Of a DNA stretch of 64,000 bases, positions 41,575 through 50,018 are shown one piece after another. Every line of letters begins with the position of its first letter. The stretch's first letter is position 1. The translations under genes and the position numbers were made by a program. This DNA comes from an uncultured Clostridia bacterium (GTDB lineage Bacteria > Bacillota > Clostridia > Oscillospirales > Oscillospiraceae), in NCBI GenBank assembly GCA_946186375.1, contig CAMHMZ010000003.1:86905-150904 (forward strand). Direction: 5' to 3'. Below the pieces are notes generated by a model. The model searched no databases. It was not told the DNA's origin and was given only the letters and a program-made list of their open reading frames with translations.

Positions 41575-42929
41575 GCTTCCTCCAAAATCTCCTCCGGCTC
41601 CAGCGTGAGCCGGATGGCCCAGGGCGGAACCTCGTATTGATTGCCTTCGTTTTCCAGAAACACGAAGGCGGCGTCATAATCGGGCTTTTGCTGCGGGTAG
41701 CTGCCGCAGCCGTCGGTGAAGTACAGCAGCCCCTTGAGCTGCTGCAGCTCTCCGGCGCGGCGCTGCCGGTCGATATACTCGAACACCGGGCGAAAATCCG
41801 TCCCGCCGAAGCCCTTGAGCGTCAGCGTCTGCAGCGCCGCGTCCAGATCCCGCTGACTCGTCACGCGCACTTCGTCGCGGATATCTATGTCGCACTGCAG
41901 GATGCGCAGGTCCACGCGGGAAAAGAAGCTCTCGGTGGCCTTCAGGATGTTGAAGGTCTTCTGCAGAAAGGCGTGCGCGAGCTCCTCGGAGATCGAGCCG
42001 GAGGTGTCCACCGCGATCACGAAGGAGCGGATGCGCAGATCCTCCCGCAGCTCCATCGGCTCGATGAGGGGGAGGTTTCCGTACAGGCGCAGGCCGTAGG
42101 TATAGTAGATATAGTCGAACTCCGCCGGGTCGAGCTGCATCACCTCGCCCCGCACGGCGAATTTTTTCAGAAAGGCGGCGTAGTCCCGCTTCTCCCGGTT
42201 GAGCCGTTTGAGCGCCTTGCGAAGACCTGCGGCGGCGTCGCCCGCCTCGCGGGAGAGGGTGTTCATGTCCTCCTCGATGCTGTCGGCCACGTCGCGCCAG
42301 TCCTGCTCGGTCTCCATGGGCGGGGCGTTCGGCTCCGGGAGCTGGGGCGAGTCCTCGTCCCGCTCGTTCTGCCGCTCCTTGTCGTCCTGTTCCGAAAACC
42401 AGCCCCGGTGGTCGTCGGCACAGAAGAGCTCCTCCAGGCGTGAGCGCTCAGCCTCCGGCAGGGGATCGTCGAGAAAACAGCGATAGAGCTTTTCCGCCGT
42501 GAAGGGCTTCACCTTCTCCCGGAAGGGCCGCAGGGCCTCCTGCTGCGCCTCCTGCCGCCTGACCGCGGCGGCGCGCAGATCCAGCTCCGCGATCAGATCC
42601 TCCACGACCATGTCACAGGCGAGCGACCACCACTGCTTTTCCACCGGCGCGTGCAGGTACATGTGCCGGAACACGCAGTGCAGCACGGCGTGCAGATAGT
42701 CCCGGGCGGGGTTTGTCTGCTCCTCCCGGTAGCGCAAAAGCACGTGCATCGGCGCGTAGGAATAGCGCTGCCCGTCTGTCCAGACCGTGCCCTTGGGCAT
42801 CGGCGTGAAGCTCAGCCGCCCCAGCGCGCTCTCCATGAAGCGCAGGCGCAGCAGCAGCGAGGCGCAGGCCATCTGCAATATCTCGCCCGACAGGAGGTCT
42901 GCCTTCAGCTTTTTCGTCTCTTCATCCAT
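41571..42929 (-). CDS. VWA-like domain protein (DUF2201/metallopeptidase-like)
   Basis: 452 residues from ATG 42929; the longer track ORF lies over the next gene. The N-terminal domain is of the DUF2201 putative metallopeptidase type, but the expected HExxH reads HAVLH (80-84), losing the catalytic Glu. The middle is acidic (DDKERQNERDEDSPQLPEP). The C-terminal VWA-like domain has a MIDAS-type DTSGS (308-312) in FVIAVDTSGSIS. These proteins pair with MoxR ATPases. It overlaps the YdeI-like gene by 8 bp. Confidence 0.82.
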   Translation of the reverse strand: MDEETKKLKADLLSGEILQMACASLLLRLRFMESALGRLSFTPMPKGTVWTDGQRYSYAPMHVLLRYREEQTNPARDYLHAVLHCVFRHMYLHAPVEKQWWSLACDMVVEDLIAELDLRAAAVRRQEAQQEALRPFREKVKPFTAEKLYRCFLDDPLPEAERSRLEELFCADDHRGWFSEQDDKERQNERDEDSPQLPEPNAPPMETEQDWRDVADSIEEDMNTLSREAGDAAAGLRKALKRLNREKRDYAAFLKKFAVRGEVMQLDPAEFDYIYYTYGLRLYGNLPLIEPMELREDLRIRSFVIAVDTSGSISEELAHAFLQKTFNILKATESFFSRVDLRILQCDIDIRDEVRVTSQRDLDAALQTLTLKGFGGTDFRPVFEYIDRQRRAGELQQLKGLLYFTDGCGSYPQQKPDYDAAFVFLENEGNQYEVPPWAIRLTLEPEEILEEA

Positions 42930-43482
42930 AATATTTTTCGATCCCGCCATAGCCCATGATCCGTTTGTTCCGGCGCGTTTTTTCGATAAAGCTCCGCAGC
43001 CTCTTCCGAAACTCCTCCGGCCGCTTTCTGGCCGCGTCGATATAAGCGACGCGGATGCGCCGATAAGGCTCGGAAAAGCGGCAGTAGTTTGCCCACACGG
43101 TCTCATCCTGCCGGAGCGCGGCCAGGATATCCTCCGGAAAAACGAAGGGCTTTTCAAGCAGCGGGAGAACGCTCTCGCGGACCGTCGGGTGGAGAAGCCC
43201 CCGCGCGTCCAGCCAGAGCAGCCGCTCGATATTCGGCTGAGAATAGGCGCTGCCCTTTTTCCGAGGCGAGAAGCGCCGGATGCAGTGCGTCTCGTCCAGG
43301 CGGCGGTTCGTGCTGTCGATCCAGCCGAAGCAGAGCGCTTCCTCCACGGCGTCGTTGTAGGAAAGACTCTCCTCCCCCGCCTCGCGCGTGGGAAAGACGA
43401 ACCAGACCTCCTCCGCCGTTTCAAAGTGCTCGGCGAGGTAGGCCCGCCACGCGTCGCGCCGATCGGTGCCAAACAGCTCCAT
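42922..43482 (-). CDS. YdeI/OmpD-associated family protein
   Basis: 186 residues from ATG 43482 (GGGAGGGTGG upstream). Conserved blocks: EVWFVFPTREAGEESLSYNDAVEEALCFGWIDSTNRRLDE, HCIRRFSPRKKGSAYS, and a C-terminal GGIEKYYG. The family is small, cytosolic and of unclear function (named for YdeI and bacteriocin-protection proteins). First gene of the five-gene operon; its promoter is seen at 43521-43550. Confidence 0.8.
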   Translation of the reverse strand: MELFGTDRRDAWRAYLAEHFETAEEVWFVFPTREAGEESLSYNDAVEEALCFGWIDSTNRRLDETHCIRRFSPRKKGSAYSQPNIERLLWLDARGLLHPTVRESVLPLLEKPFVFPEDILAALRQDETVWANYCRFSEPYRRIRVAYIDAARKRPEEFRKRLRSFIEKTRRNKRIMGYGGIEKYYG

Positions 43483-43520
43483 ACGCGGCCACCCTCCCGG
43501 TTTTGTTTTGTATAAAAGGT

Positions 43521-43550
43521 ATTGTATCATATCCGTCCCGGTCATGACAA
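43521..43550 (-). promoter_or_regulatory. Promoter of the YdeI-VWA-MoxR operon
   Basis: On the minus strand TTGTCA (-35, 43545-43550) and TACAAT (-10, 43521-43526) at 18-bp spacing, about 40 bp upstream of the YdeI start. Confidence 0.7.
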
Positions 43551-43646
43551 TCGCTTTTCTGCCCCTCTGCCGTCCTTCCCCCGTAACATATCTGGCGGCG
43601 CCGGCTGGCAGATCCCGAAAGCGGAAGGATACGCCGTGCGATGAAA

Positions 43647-43690
43647 GAAGGCAGAGCCCCGGCTTGATCGGAGCTCTGCCTTCTTCGCGT
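43647..43690 (-). terminator. Terminator of the second AAA/VWA operon
   Basis: GAAGGCAGAGC pairs with GCTCTGCCTTC across a GC-rich loop, followed on the minus strand by TTTCATCG, 31 bp after the VWA stop. Confidence 0.75.
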
Positions 43691-43720
43691 TTCACACGGC
43701 GCGCCCTCTCCCGGGCGCTT

Positions 43721-45298
43721 TCAGCCATAGCTTTTCATCTGGTCTATGATCAGCTTTCCGACTGTATCGGCAAAAGTCGAAAAGTCGCGGATCCTCACAA
43801 AATCCTGTCCGTACACCATTTTTGCCGCGGGCAGGTTCTCGTCCTCGCCGGTAAAGATGCAGAGGACGGCGATCCCGTCAGCGCGCAGACGTCTGACCTC
43901 CTGCGCCGTGTCGTTCAGCGCGCGGATCGAGTCGTAGGGCTGGCCGATGTCCCGCTCGTCCCTGCGGATCCTGGCCGCGGCGTCCAGGGGCTTTACGTCT
44001 GAAAGCACGATGAGCATCCTGTGCTCACAGGGGCTTTGCTTCACCAGTTCTCCCGCCGCGCGCAGGGCAAGCCCGTCCCGGCCGCAGCCCTCGGCATAGT
44101 AGTCGAAGATGCTGCTGTTGTCCCCGGAGGCGGCATAGTCGCTGAACAATCGCAATACGGTAAAGCCGCTCATGGAGCAGAAGCTCATCACCCGGCAGGG
44201 GACGCCGCAGTGCGAGAGCGCCTCGGCGATGATGTAAGCCTGGGAGGAGATCTTGTCCGTCCGGTTCACCTGGGAATGGGACGCGTCCAGCAGGAGGTCC
44301 ACGCTCACGTCCCCGGCGTTTTCGTTCTCTCTTCGTTTGAAAACTCTCTCGTCGCCCAGTCTGTCGGCCCGCCAGACGAGCGCGGGATCCAGCGCGCCGG
44401 CGCCGGCTTTTCTCTCGGTCGGCTGCAGGTGCAGCAGGACCGAATTCATGATGCTCGTGCTGAGCCTTGCGATCAGCAGCCGGTTTTGGCGCAGGTTTTT
44501 CTGATAACCGGCGCGGTTAGACGCGATCACTTCCTGCTGGCGTTTTCGCTGGTGCATCTCGAAGGTACTGTAGATCCCGCTCAGTTCGCCGATCTCGCCC
44601 GCGGTATAGAGCAGATGCGTGAATTTGTGGTTTCCGCTGCAGAGCTTCTTTTCCAGCTGCAGCATGCGCTCCGGCGGAACGATCGACTTGCCGAACTTGG
44701 TCTCCAGAAAGGCGCGCAGTTCCGATTCGCTCAGCTTCGAAGCGGACGTATAGCCGCCGCTGCAGCCGGGGATGTCCCCGTGATAGAGCCCCTGCTCATG
44801 CCGGATGATCGGCCCCCGCTGCAGAAAGCTGTCCACCGACATCCTTCTGAAGCGGGGCAGACGGAATTTCAGCCGGATCTTCCCGTCTCCGGTCAGCCCG
44901 TAGCGCTCATAGAAGAAGCGCCGGGCGGCCTCGACGATCTCCTCCGTCGTCATGCCGTCCTCGAGCTTCAGGTCCGTCTCCGTCGGTTCCGGGCGCATCG
45001 CCTCCAGCACCGGGCGGGCGGAGAGCTCCTTCCGATACAGGACGGGCTCCAGCGCGTTCCAGAAGACGGTCTCGTATAAGGCGGCGTCCCGGTATTTATC
45101 CAGCATGGCGAAGAGCGCTTCCAGCTTCTCGTAGGCGTAGTGGCGCCTGGCGGAGCCGAAGATGATGTTCCAGTAGAGATCCGCGTCGCCGCTGCGGTCG
45201 CAGGCCTTGAAATCCGGCGTAAAGGAGTAGTCCTCCGCGCTCGTCCAGATGATGTTGTCGGCGCGCCTCTTCTGAAGCTCTGTCATGTTCCGGTCCAT
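43721..45298 (-). CDS. VWA domain protein, NorD/CobT-like
   Basis: 525 residues from ATG 45298, 7 bp after the AAA gene stop; no strong ribosome site is visible, so it is probably translationally coupled. The long N-terminal region (to about 325) is helical with no clear domain. The VWA domain has DASHS (338-342) in DVSVDLLLDASHSQ, a MIDAS variant (DxSxS with Ala-Ser-His), and later VLSDVKPLDAAARI. It pairs with the adjacent AAA ATPase, as NorD pairs with NorQ. The target is unknown. Confidence 0.78.
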   Translation of the reverse strand: MDRNMTELQKRRADNIIWTSAEDYSFTPDFKACDRSGDADLYWNIIFGSARRHYAYEKLEALFAMLDKYRDAALYETVFWNALEPVLYRKELSARPVLEAMRPEPTETDLKLEDGMTTEEIVEAARRFFYERYGLTGDGKIRLKFRLPRFRRMSVDSFLQRGPIIRHEQGLYHGDIPGCSGGYTSASKLSESELRAFLETKFGKSIVPPERMLQLEKKLCSGNHKFTHLLYTAGEIGELSGIYSTFEMHQRKRQQEVIASNRAGYQKNLRQNRLLIARLSTSIMNSVLLHLQPTERKAGAGALDPALVWRADRLGDERVFKRRENENAGDVSVDLLLDASHSQVNRTDKISSQAYIIAEALSHCGVPCRVMSFCSMSGFTVLRLFSDYAASGDNSSIFDYYAEGCGRDGLALRAAGELVKQSPCEHRMLIVLSDVKPLDAAARIRRDERDIGQPYDSIRALNDTAQEVRRLRADGIAVLCIFTGEDENLPAAKMVYGQDFVRIRDFSTFADTVGKLIIDQMKSYG

Positions 45299-45305
45299 GG
45301 CGGTT

Positions 45306-46220
45306 TTACGGGCGGAAGAGCTCTTCTCTCCCGAGCTTGCCGTCGATGCGGGCGGAGACGATGTCCTCCACCAGCGTCCTTTCAAAGGCGTCGAAGCTCT
45401 TGTTGATGATCGCGATGCTCAGCGCCTCGCGCAGGCTCAGCCCGTTTTCCACGAGCTTGACCGCCGCGAGCAGGCCGCGCAGATCCAGCGCCTTGGTGGA
45501 GATCTCGGAGCTTTCGCACTTCTTGCGGATCTCCTCAAAGAGCGCTGCGAGCTGGGCGGCGCAGTCCGGTCTGAGCGCCGGGTGCTGCTGCAGCAGCAGC
45601 TTCTCCAGGTTCTCTCCGGAGATCAGCGGCATATTGATGACCATAAAACGCGAGGCGAGCGCCTCGTTGAGCTCGCGCGTGCCCGCGTAGCCGTAGTTCA
45701 TGGTGGCGATGAAGCGGGTCGAGGGGGCAAGGCGGATCCTGCTGTAGCCGGGCACGTCGATGATCCTGCGGTAGTCCAGCGTGGCGTGGAGCACGGCGAG
45801 GGATTCGTTTTTCGCCATGTTGATCTCGTCCAGCACGCCGAAGCCCCCGGCCTCGGCGCAGGCGCAGATGGGCCCCTTCCGGAACGAGACCTCGCCGTTA
45901 CGGAAGGTGTCCGTGCCGATCAGGCTCGAGGCGTCGGTGTTCAGATAGAAGGAGACGTCCCATTCGGGTCTCGAGAAAACGGCGGCGAGGTTTTCGGCCA
46001 GCACATTTTTGCCGGTTGCCTTGGGCCCGACGAGAAGAAGGTTTTCGCCGGACAGGAGGGCCGTGATCGCCAGCGTCCAGATCTCTTTCCCGTAGTATTT
46101 GAATCTGGGCGCCGGGATCCGGATCGCGTCGCTTTCGGCCGCGGGATACTCCCGGCGGAATTGCTCGACGCGAGCGATCAAAGCCCCGTCGATGCCTTCC
46201 TGTTTCAAAAATTCGAGCAT
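45306..46220 (-). CDS. MoxR/NorQ-type AAA+ ATPase
   Basis: 304 residues from ATG 46220, with GAGGAG 8 nt upstream; a GTG at 46229 is possible. Walker A GPKATGKN (about 65-72), Walker B FGVLDEINMA, sensor 1 FIATMNYGYAGT, and the arginine-finger region LNEALASRF. Closest in pattern to NorQ/CbbQ-type ATPases. It forms a two-gene operon with the VWA gene 7 bp downstream and has its own consensus promoter. Confidence 0.87.
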   Translation of the reverse strand: MLEFLKQEGIDGALIARVEQFRREYPAAESDAIRIPAPRFKYYGKEIWTLAITALLSGENLLLVGPKATGKNVLAENLAAVFSRPEWDVSFYLNTDASSLIGTDTFRNGEVSFRKGPICACAEAGGFGVLDEINMAKNESLAVLHATLDYRRIIDVPGYSRIRLAPSTRFIATMNYGYAGTRELNEALASRFMVINMPLISGENLEKLLLQQHPALRPDCAAQLAALFEEIRKKCESSEISTKALDLRGLLAAVKLVENGLSLREALSIAIINKSFDAFERTLVEDIVSARIDGKLGREELFRP

Positions 46221-46258
46221 ATGCTTCACTCCTCACGGTTATAGTCTTTCTGTTTATG

Positions 46259-46287
46259 AGTCTAATGGGAAGAGGTGCATTTGTCAA
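46259..46287 (-). promoter_or_regulatory. Promoter of the AAA/VWA operon
   Basis: TTGACA (-35, 46282-46287) and TAGACT (-10, 46259-46264) at 17-bp spacing on the minus strand, about 40 bp upstream of the ATG. Confidence 0.75.
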
Positions 46288-46667
46288 TCGCAAGCAGTAC
46301 TTCTTTTTTCTCTGCCAAAAAGAGCGGCGTGCATGCGCTCCGCCCTTTTCACAGCCCTGTCATAAGAAGACGGTCTTTACAACGGAGCGTTTCCCATATA
46401 TACTGAAAATAGTTCTCGTAAATGCGTTGATCGCCCGGTTTTTCCGGGATTTGTAAGTTTTTGATCATGGCGCAGTGTGATCCTCTCTACAGGGCGTGAT
46501 GGAAATGAAACAACGCGGCAGATATTCGGCTCTTCTCCGGGCGATCACATGTCCCTGCAGGGCGGCATTATGAAGAGAAACGATATCCGGCCGTTTACCC
46601 TGGAGCTGCTGGAGCTGATCGAAGCATTGCCGCAAACCTGAACACGCCAGGACAAGGAGGAAAACGC
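46288..46667. other. Gap upstream of the redox cluster
   Basis: No supported gene. A 31-codon reading frame (MSLQGGIMKRNDIRPFTLELL...) lies at about 46550-46641 on the plus strand with no clear ribosome site. The upstream part is AT-rich near 46395-46460. No repeat family recognised. Confidence 0.4.
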
Positions 46668-47054
46668 ATGTCCATCACCGCCGAAGAAAGAAAAGTCCTT
46701 CTCAGATCCCAGCAGGGAGAGCTGGACGCCGTCAGGATGTACAACGCGCTCTCGAAGGTCGTGAAGGACCCCAGAGACGCGGAGACCTTCCGGCAGCTCT
46801 CCGCCGAGGAGGGGCGCCACGCAGCCGTCTTCAAGGCCATGACGAACGAGGTGCTCAAGCCGAAGAGCACCAAGGCCATCGTGATCCCGCTCCTCTACCG
46901 GCTCATCGGAAAGAAAAAGCTGTATCCGCTCATTGCCAAAGGAGAATACGACGCGGTGAAGAAATACGAGCCGGTCGCGGCGCGCTTTCCGGAGGTGGAG
47001 AGCGTGAAGGCCGACGAGCAGCGGCACGGAGATACGGTGCTGGCTCTGCTGTAA
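46668..47054 (+). CDS. Rubrerythrin-like ferritin-fold protein
   Basis: 128 residues after AAGGAGGAAAACGC. Four-helix ferritin-like layout with carboxylate/His pairs SQQGELDAVRMY, EEGRHAAVFKAM, KGEYDAVKKYE and DEQRHGDTVLAL, i.e. the two ExxRH motifs of a diiron site. There is no rubredoxin domain. Probably a peroxide or iron-handling protein. First gene of the redox cluster; the aldo/keto reductase follows after 17 bp. Confidence 0.8.
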   Translation: MSITAEERKVLLRSQQGELDAVRMYNALSKVVKDPRDAETFRQLSAEEGRHAAVFKAMTNEVLKPKSTKAIVIPLLYRLIGKKKLYPLIAKGEYDAVKKYEPVAARFPEVESVKADEQRHGDTVLALL

Positions 47055-47071
47055 GAGAAGGAGGGCACCTC

Positions 47072-48280
47072 ATGCAATACAGGAAAGACCGAAACGGGAA
47101 CGAGCTGAGCATCCTGGGCTACGGCTGCATGCGCTTTACCAAAAAGGGCAGCGGCATCGACGTCGACAAGGCCGAGAAGGAGCTGATGGCCGCTTTCCGC
47201 GCGGGGGTCAACTACTTTGACACCGCCTATATCTATCCCGGCAGCGAGGCCGTCGTGGGCGAGATCTTCGAGCGCAACCACATCCGGGACAAGATCAACA
47301 TCGCCACGAAGCTCCCCCAGTATCTGATCGGCAGCCGTGCAGCGCTGGACCGCTATTTTGACGAGGAGCTGAGCCGCCTGCGCACCGACCACGTGGATTA
47401 TTACCTGATGCACCATCTGACTGACGTGGCCATGTGGGAAAAGCTCAAAAAGGTCGGCATCCTCGACTGGATCCGGGAGAAAAAGGAGAGCGGCGCCATC
47501 CGGAACATCGGCTTTTCCTACCACGGGAACACCGAGAACTTTCTGAAGATCCTGGGCGACTACGACTGGGATTTCTGCCAGATCCAGTACAACTATCTCG
47601 ACGAGGTGGCCCAGGCGGGCAAGGCGGGGCTTCAAGCCGCCGCGGCCAGGGGGCTTGCCGTGATGATCATGGAGCCGCTGCGGGGCGGCAAGCTTGTAAA
47701 CCTCCTGCCCGAGGCGGCGAAAAAGGCCATGGCCGACAGCCGGCGCGGCTGGAGCCCGGCCGAGTGGGGCCTGCGCTGGCTGTATGACCAGCCGGAGGTC
47801 ACGGTGGTCCTCTCCGGCATGAATTCGGTGGAGATGGCAGAGGCCAACTGCCGCACGGCCAATGATGCCCAGGCGGGCTCTCTGACAGCCGCGGACTTTG
47901 AGACGCTGGAGAAGGTCAAGCGCGCCATCCGGGAGAAGGAGCGGGTCGGCTGCACGGGCTGCCGCTACTGCATGCCCTGCCCCAGGGGCGTGGACATCCC
48001 GGGCATTTTCCGCTGCTGGAACACGATGTACACCGAGTCCAAAAGCGAGGGGCGTTCCCAGTTCATCCAGACCGTCGGCCTGACCCGCGAGCCGGCCTTT
48101 GCCGACCAGTGCATCCGCTGCGGCAAATGCGAGCAGCACTGCCCGCAGTCGATTCCCATCCGTCAAAAGCTGCAGGAGGCCGACCGGGCGCTGCGTCCTC
48201 TGCCCTATAAGCTCGCCATTTCCGCGGCGCGCGCGTTTATGTTCCGCAAGCCCGGCGTCAAATCACAAGCAAAGGAGTAA
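47072..48280 (+). CDS. Aldo/keto reductase with C-terminal 4Fe-4S domain
   Basis: 402 residues after AGAAGGAGGGC. TIM-barrel aldo/keto reductase (LGYGCMRF; Asp in YFDTAYIY; Tyr/Lys/His region VDYYLMHHL; NIGFSYHG) then a ferredoxin-like tail: CTGCRYCMPCPRGVDIP and CIRCGKCEQHCPQSIPI, two CxxCxxC(P) clusters. This is the COG1453-type oxidoreductase, linking a carbonyl reduction to ferredoxin-level electrons. Ends 5 bp before the OYE-like gene. Confidence 0.88.
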   Translation: MQYRKDRNGNELSILGYGCMRFTKKGSGIDVDKAEKELMAAFRAGVNYFDTAYIYPGSEAVVGEIFERNHIRDKINIATKLPQYLIGSRAALDRYFDEELSRLRTDHVDYYLMHHLTDVAMWEKLKKVGILDWIREKKESGAIRNIGFSYHGNTENFLKILGDYDWDFCQIQYNYLDEVAQAGKAGLQAAAARGLAVMIMEPLRGGKLVNLLPEAAKKAMADSRRGWSPAEWGLRWLYDQPEVTVVLSGMNSVEMAEANCRTANDAQAGSLTAADFETLEKVKRAIREKERVGCTGCRYCMPCPRGVDIPGIFRCWNTMYTESKSEGRSQFIQTVGLTREPAFADQCIRCGKCEQHCPQSIPIRQKLQEADRALRPLPYKLAISAARAFMFRKPGVKSQAKE

Positions 48281-48285
48281 AGCAT

Positions 48286-49260
48286 ATGCTGCTTCAGGAG
48301 CCTGTTCAGATCGGCTCGCTTCCGATCGCCAACCGTCTCGTCATGCCGCCCATGCAGACGAACAAGACACATCACGGCCATGTCACGGAGGAGCTGGTAC
48401 AGTATTACCGGGATCGCGCCGTTTTCAGCCGCCCGGGCCTCATCATCACCGAGCACAGCTGCATCACGGAGAGCGGCCGCGCCGCGGAGGGGCAGCTTTC
48501 GATCGCCTCGGATGCGTTGATCGAGGAGCACCGGCGTCTTACCGACGCCATCCACGAGGGCGGCAGCAGGGCCTTCGTGCAGCTCAACCACGCGGGCAGC
48601 AACGGGATCGGCGAGGCGGTCTCCGCGAGCGCTGTGAGCATCCCCGTAAAAAAGCTGGCGAAGCGCCCCCGCGCGCTCACGGCCGGGGAGATCATAGAGA
48701 TCGAGGAGCAGTTTGCCGCGGCGGCTCTCCGCGCCCTCAGAGCCGGATACGACGGGGTGGAGATCCACTGCGCGCACGCCTATCTTCTCAACCAGTTCTA
48801 TTCCCCGCTGACCAACAAACGCACGGACGAATACGGCGGGAGTCTGGAAAACCGGCTGCGCATCACGGTAGAGACCGTGGAGCGCGTGCGGGAGGCGATC
48901 GGAGGCGAGATCCCCATCGCCGTACGCCTGGGCGGCGCGGATTATCTGCCCGGCGGCTCGAAGGAGGCCGACGCCGCGGAGGCCGGAACGCTTCTGGAGG
49001 AGGCGGGCGCGGATCTGCTGGACCTCTCCGGCGGCATGTGCTTTTACCTGCGCCCCGGCCATCTTGAGGCAGGCTATTTTGCCTCTATGGCCGAGAAGGT
49101 CAGGGCCGCCGTCTCCGTCCCCGTCCTGCTCACGGGCGGCGTGAAAGCGATCGGAGAAGCGGAGGCGCTGCTCCGGGCCGGGAAAGCCGACCTCATCGGC
49201 GTGGGCCGCGCCCTGCTGAAGGACGCCGCCTGGGCGCAGGAGGCCTTCGGCGGGCAATAA
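48286..49260 (+). CDS. NADH:flavin oxidoreductase, old yellow enzyme family
   Basis: 324 residues after AAAGGAGTAAAGCAT. FMN-binding TIM barrel: NRLVMPPMQTNKT, RAFVQLNHAGSNG, the substrate-binding HCAHAYLLNQFYSPLTNKRTDEYGGSLENRLRI signature, and GGVKAIGEAEALLRAGKADLIGVGRALL. Single-domain form, without the NADH-binding domain of 2,4-dienoyl-CoA reductase. Likely reduces an enoate or related substrate; third gene of the redox operon. Confidence 0.88.
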   Translation: MLLQEPVQIGSLPIANRLVMPPMQTNKTHHGHVTEELVQYYRDRAVFSRPGLIITEHSCITESGRAAEGQLSIASDALIEEHRRLTDAIHEGGSRAFVQLNHAGSNGIGEAVSASAVSIPVKKLAKRPRALTAGEIIEIEEQFAAAALRALRAGYDGVEIHCAHAYLLNQFYSPLTNKRTDEYGGSLENRLRITVETVERVREAIGGEIPIAVRLGGADYLPGGSKEADAAEAGTLLEEAGADLLDLSGGMCFYLRPGHLEAGYFASMAEKVRAAVSVPVLLTGGVKAIGEAEALLRAGKADLIGVGRALLKDAAWAQEAFGGQ

Positions 49261-49428
49261 AAAAGGGCTGTTTCAGCCGCCCTTCAGCCTGTTTATCATC
49301 AGGAAGCATCATACCGACGTCTGACAGCAGGCCCTGCGCCTTTGCGCGCGGAAAGTTGCCTTCCGTCGGAAAACCGGGCAGAACAGAGCCTGCGGCTCTG
49401 CCGATCTGCCGCGCGAAGGAGGAGCGCC

Positions 49429-49914
49429 ATGTTTGAAGAACGCTTTATCAAGCTCGTGGAAGAGACCGGCGGCTTTGAGTATTATCAGGCTTACCGGGGC
49501 GACGTCGATCATATCCTCGGCGGCAAGGACGGCGTCTTTTGGTACCTCGTCATGAAAAAGGGCAAGGTCACGGAGTCGTACATCGCCAAACGCAGCGGCG
49601 ACAAGTGGGAGGATATCTGCGTCAAGGGCAGCGGCGCAAGCAAAAAGACGAGCGCCATGCCCTCCGGCAGCACGATCAAAAAGATCGCCGTTAAGGCGTA
49701 TTGGATGCAGAATGAGACCTGGGTCACGCGGCGCACGCCCAAGCCCATCGAGGACGCGCATCCGCACTATCACTATGTGTACGGCTTCGGCGACAAGGGG
49801 CTCGACGTGTCCGTCCGCTACGGCGTGACCATCGCCTACAACGACCTCAAGGACGAAAAGGCGGGCTTTCATCTGAGAACTCTTTACACCGGCAGCGAAG
49901 TGGAGCTGCCGTGA
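49429..49914 (+). CDS. Uncharacterised 161-residue protein
   Basis: Starts ATG 49429 with AAGGAGGAGCGCC; the track ORF extends upstream without support. Sequence has alternating beta-like segments (GGKDGVFWYLVMKKGKVTESYIAKR) and an aromatic middle (AHPHYHYVYGFGDKGLDVSVRYG). No family, signal peptide or catalytic motif recognised. Ends before a strong terminator and is not closely spaced with the OYE gene (about 170 bp). Confidence 0.6.
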   Translation: MFEERFIKLVEETGGFEYYQAYRGDVDHILGGKDGVFWYLVMKKGKVTESYIAKRSGDKWEDICVKGSGASKKTSAMPSGSTIKKIAVKAYWMQNETWVTRRTPKPIEDAHPHYHYVYGFGDKGLDVSVRYGVTIAYNDLKDEKAGFHLRTLYTGSEVELP

Positions 49915-49930
49915 CCTCATGACGCACGAA

Positions 49931-49966
49931 CGCACCGCAGGGGCTCCCTGCGGTGCGTCTTTTTTA
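49931..49966 (+). terminator. Terminator of the 161-residue gene
   Basis: CGCACCGCAGGG-GCT-CCCTGCGGTGCG followed by TCTTTTTTA. Confidence 0.88.
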
Positions 49967-50018
49967 TCCCGGCGTCCTCCGCCGTGCTGCGGAGGCTCAG
50001 TTTTACGCGCGTCCTTCT

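Noticed and set aside
46550-46641. 31-codon ORF MSLQGGIMKRNDIRPF...
   Set aside because: No ribosome site and no homologue recalled; kept only as a note in the gap entry.
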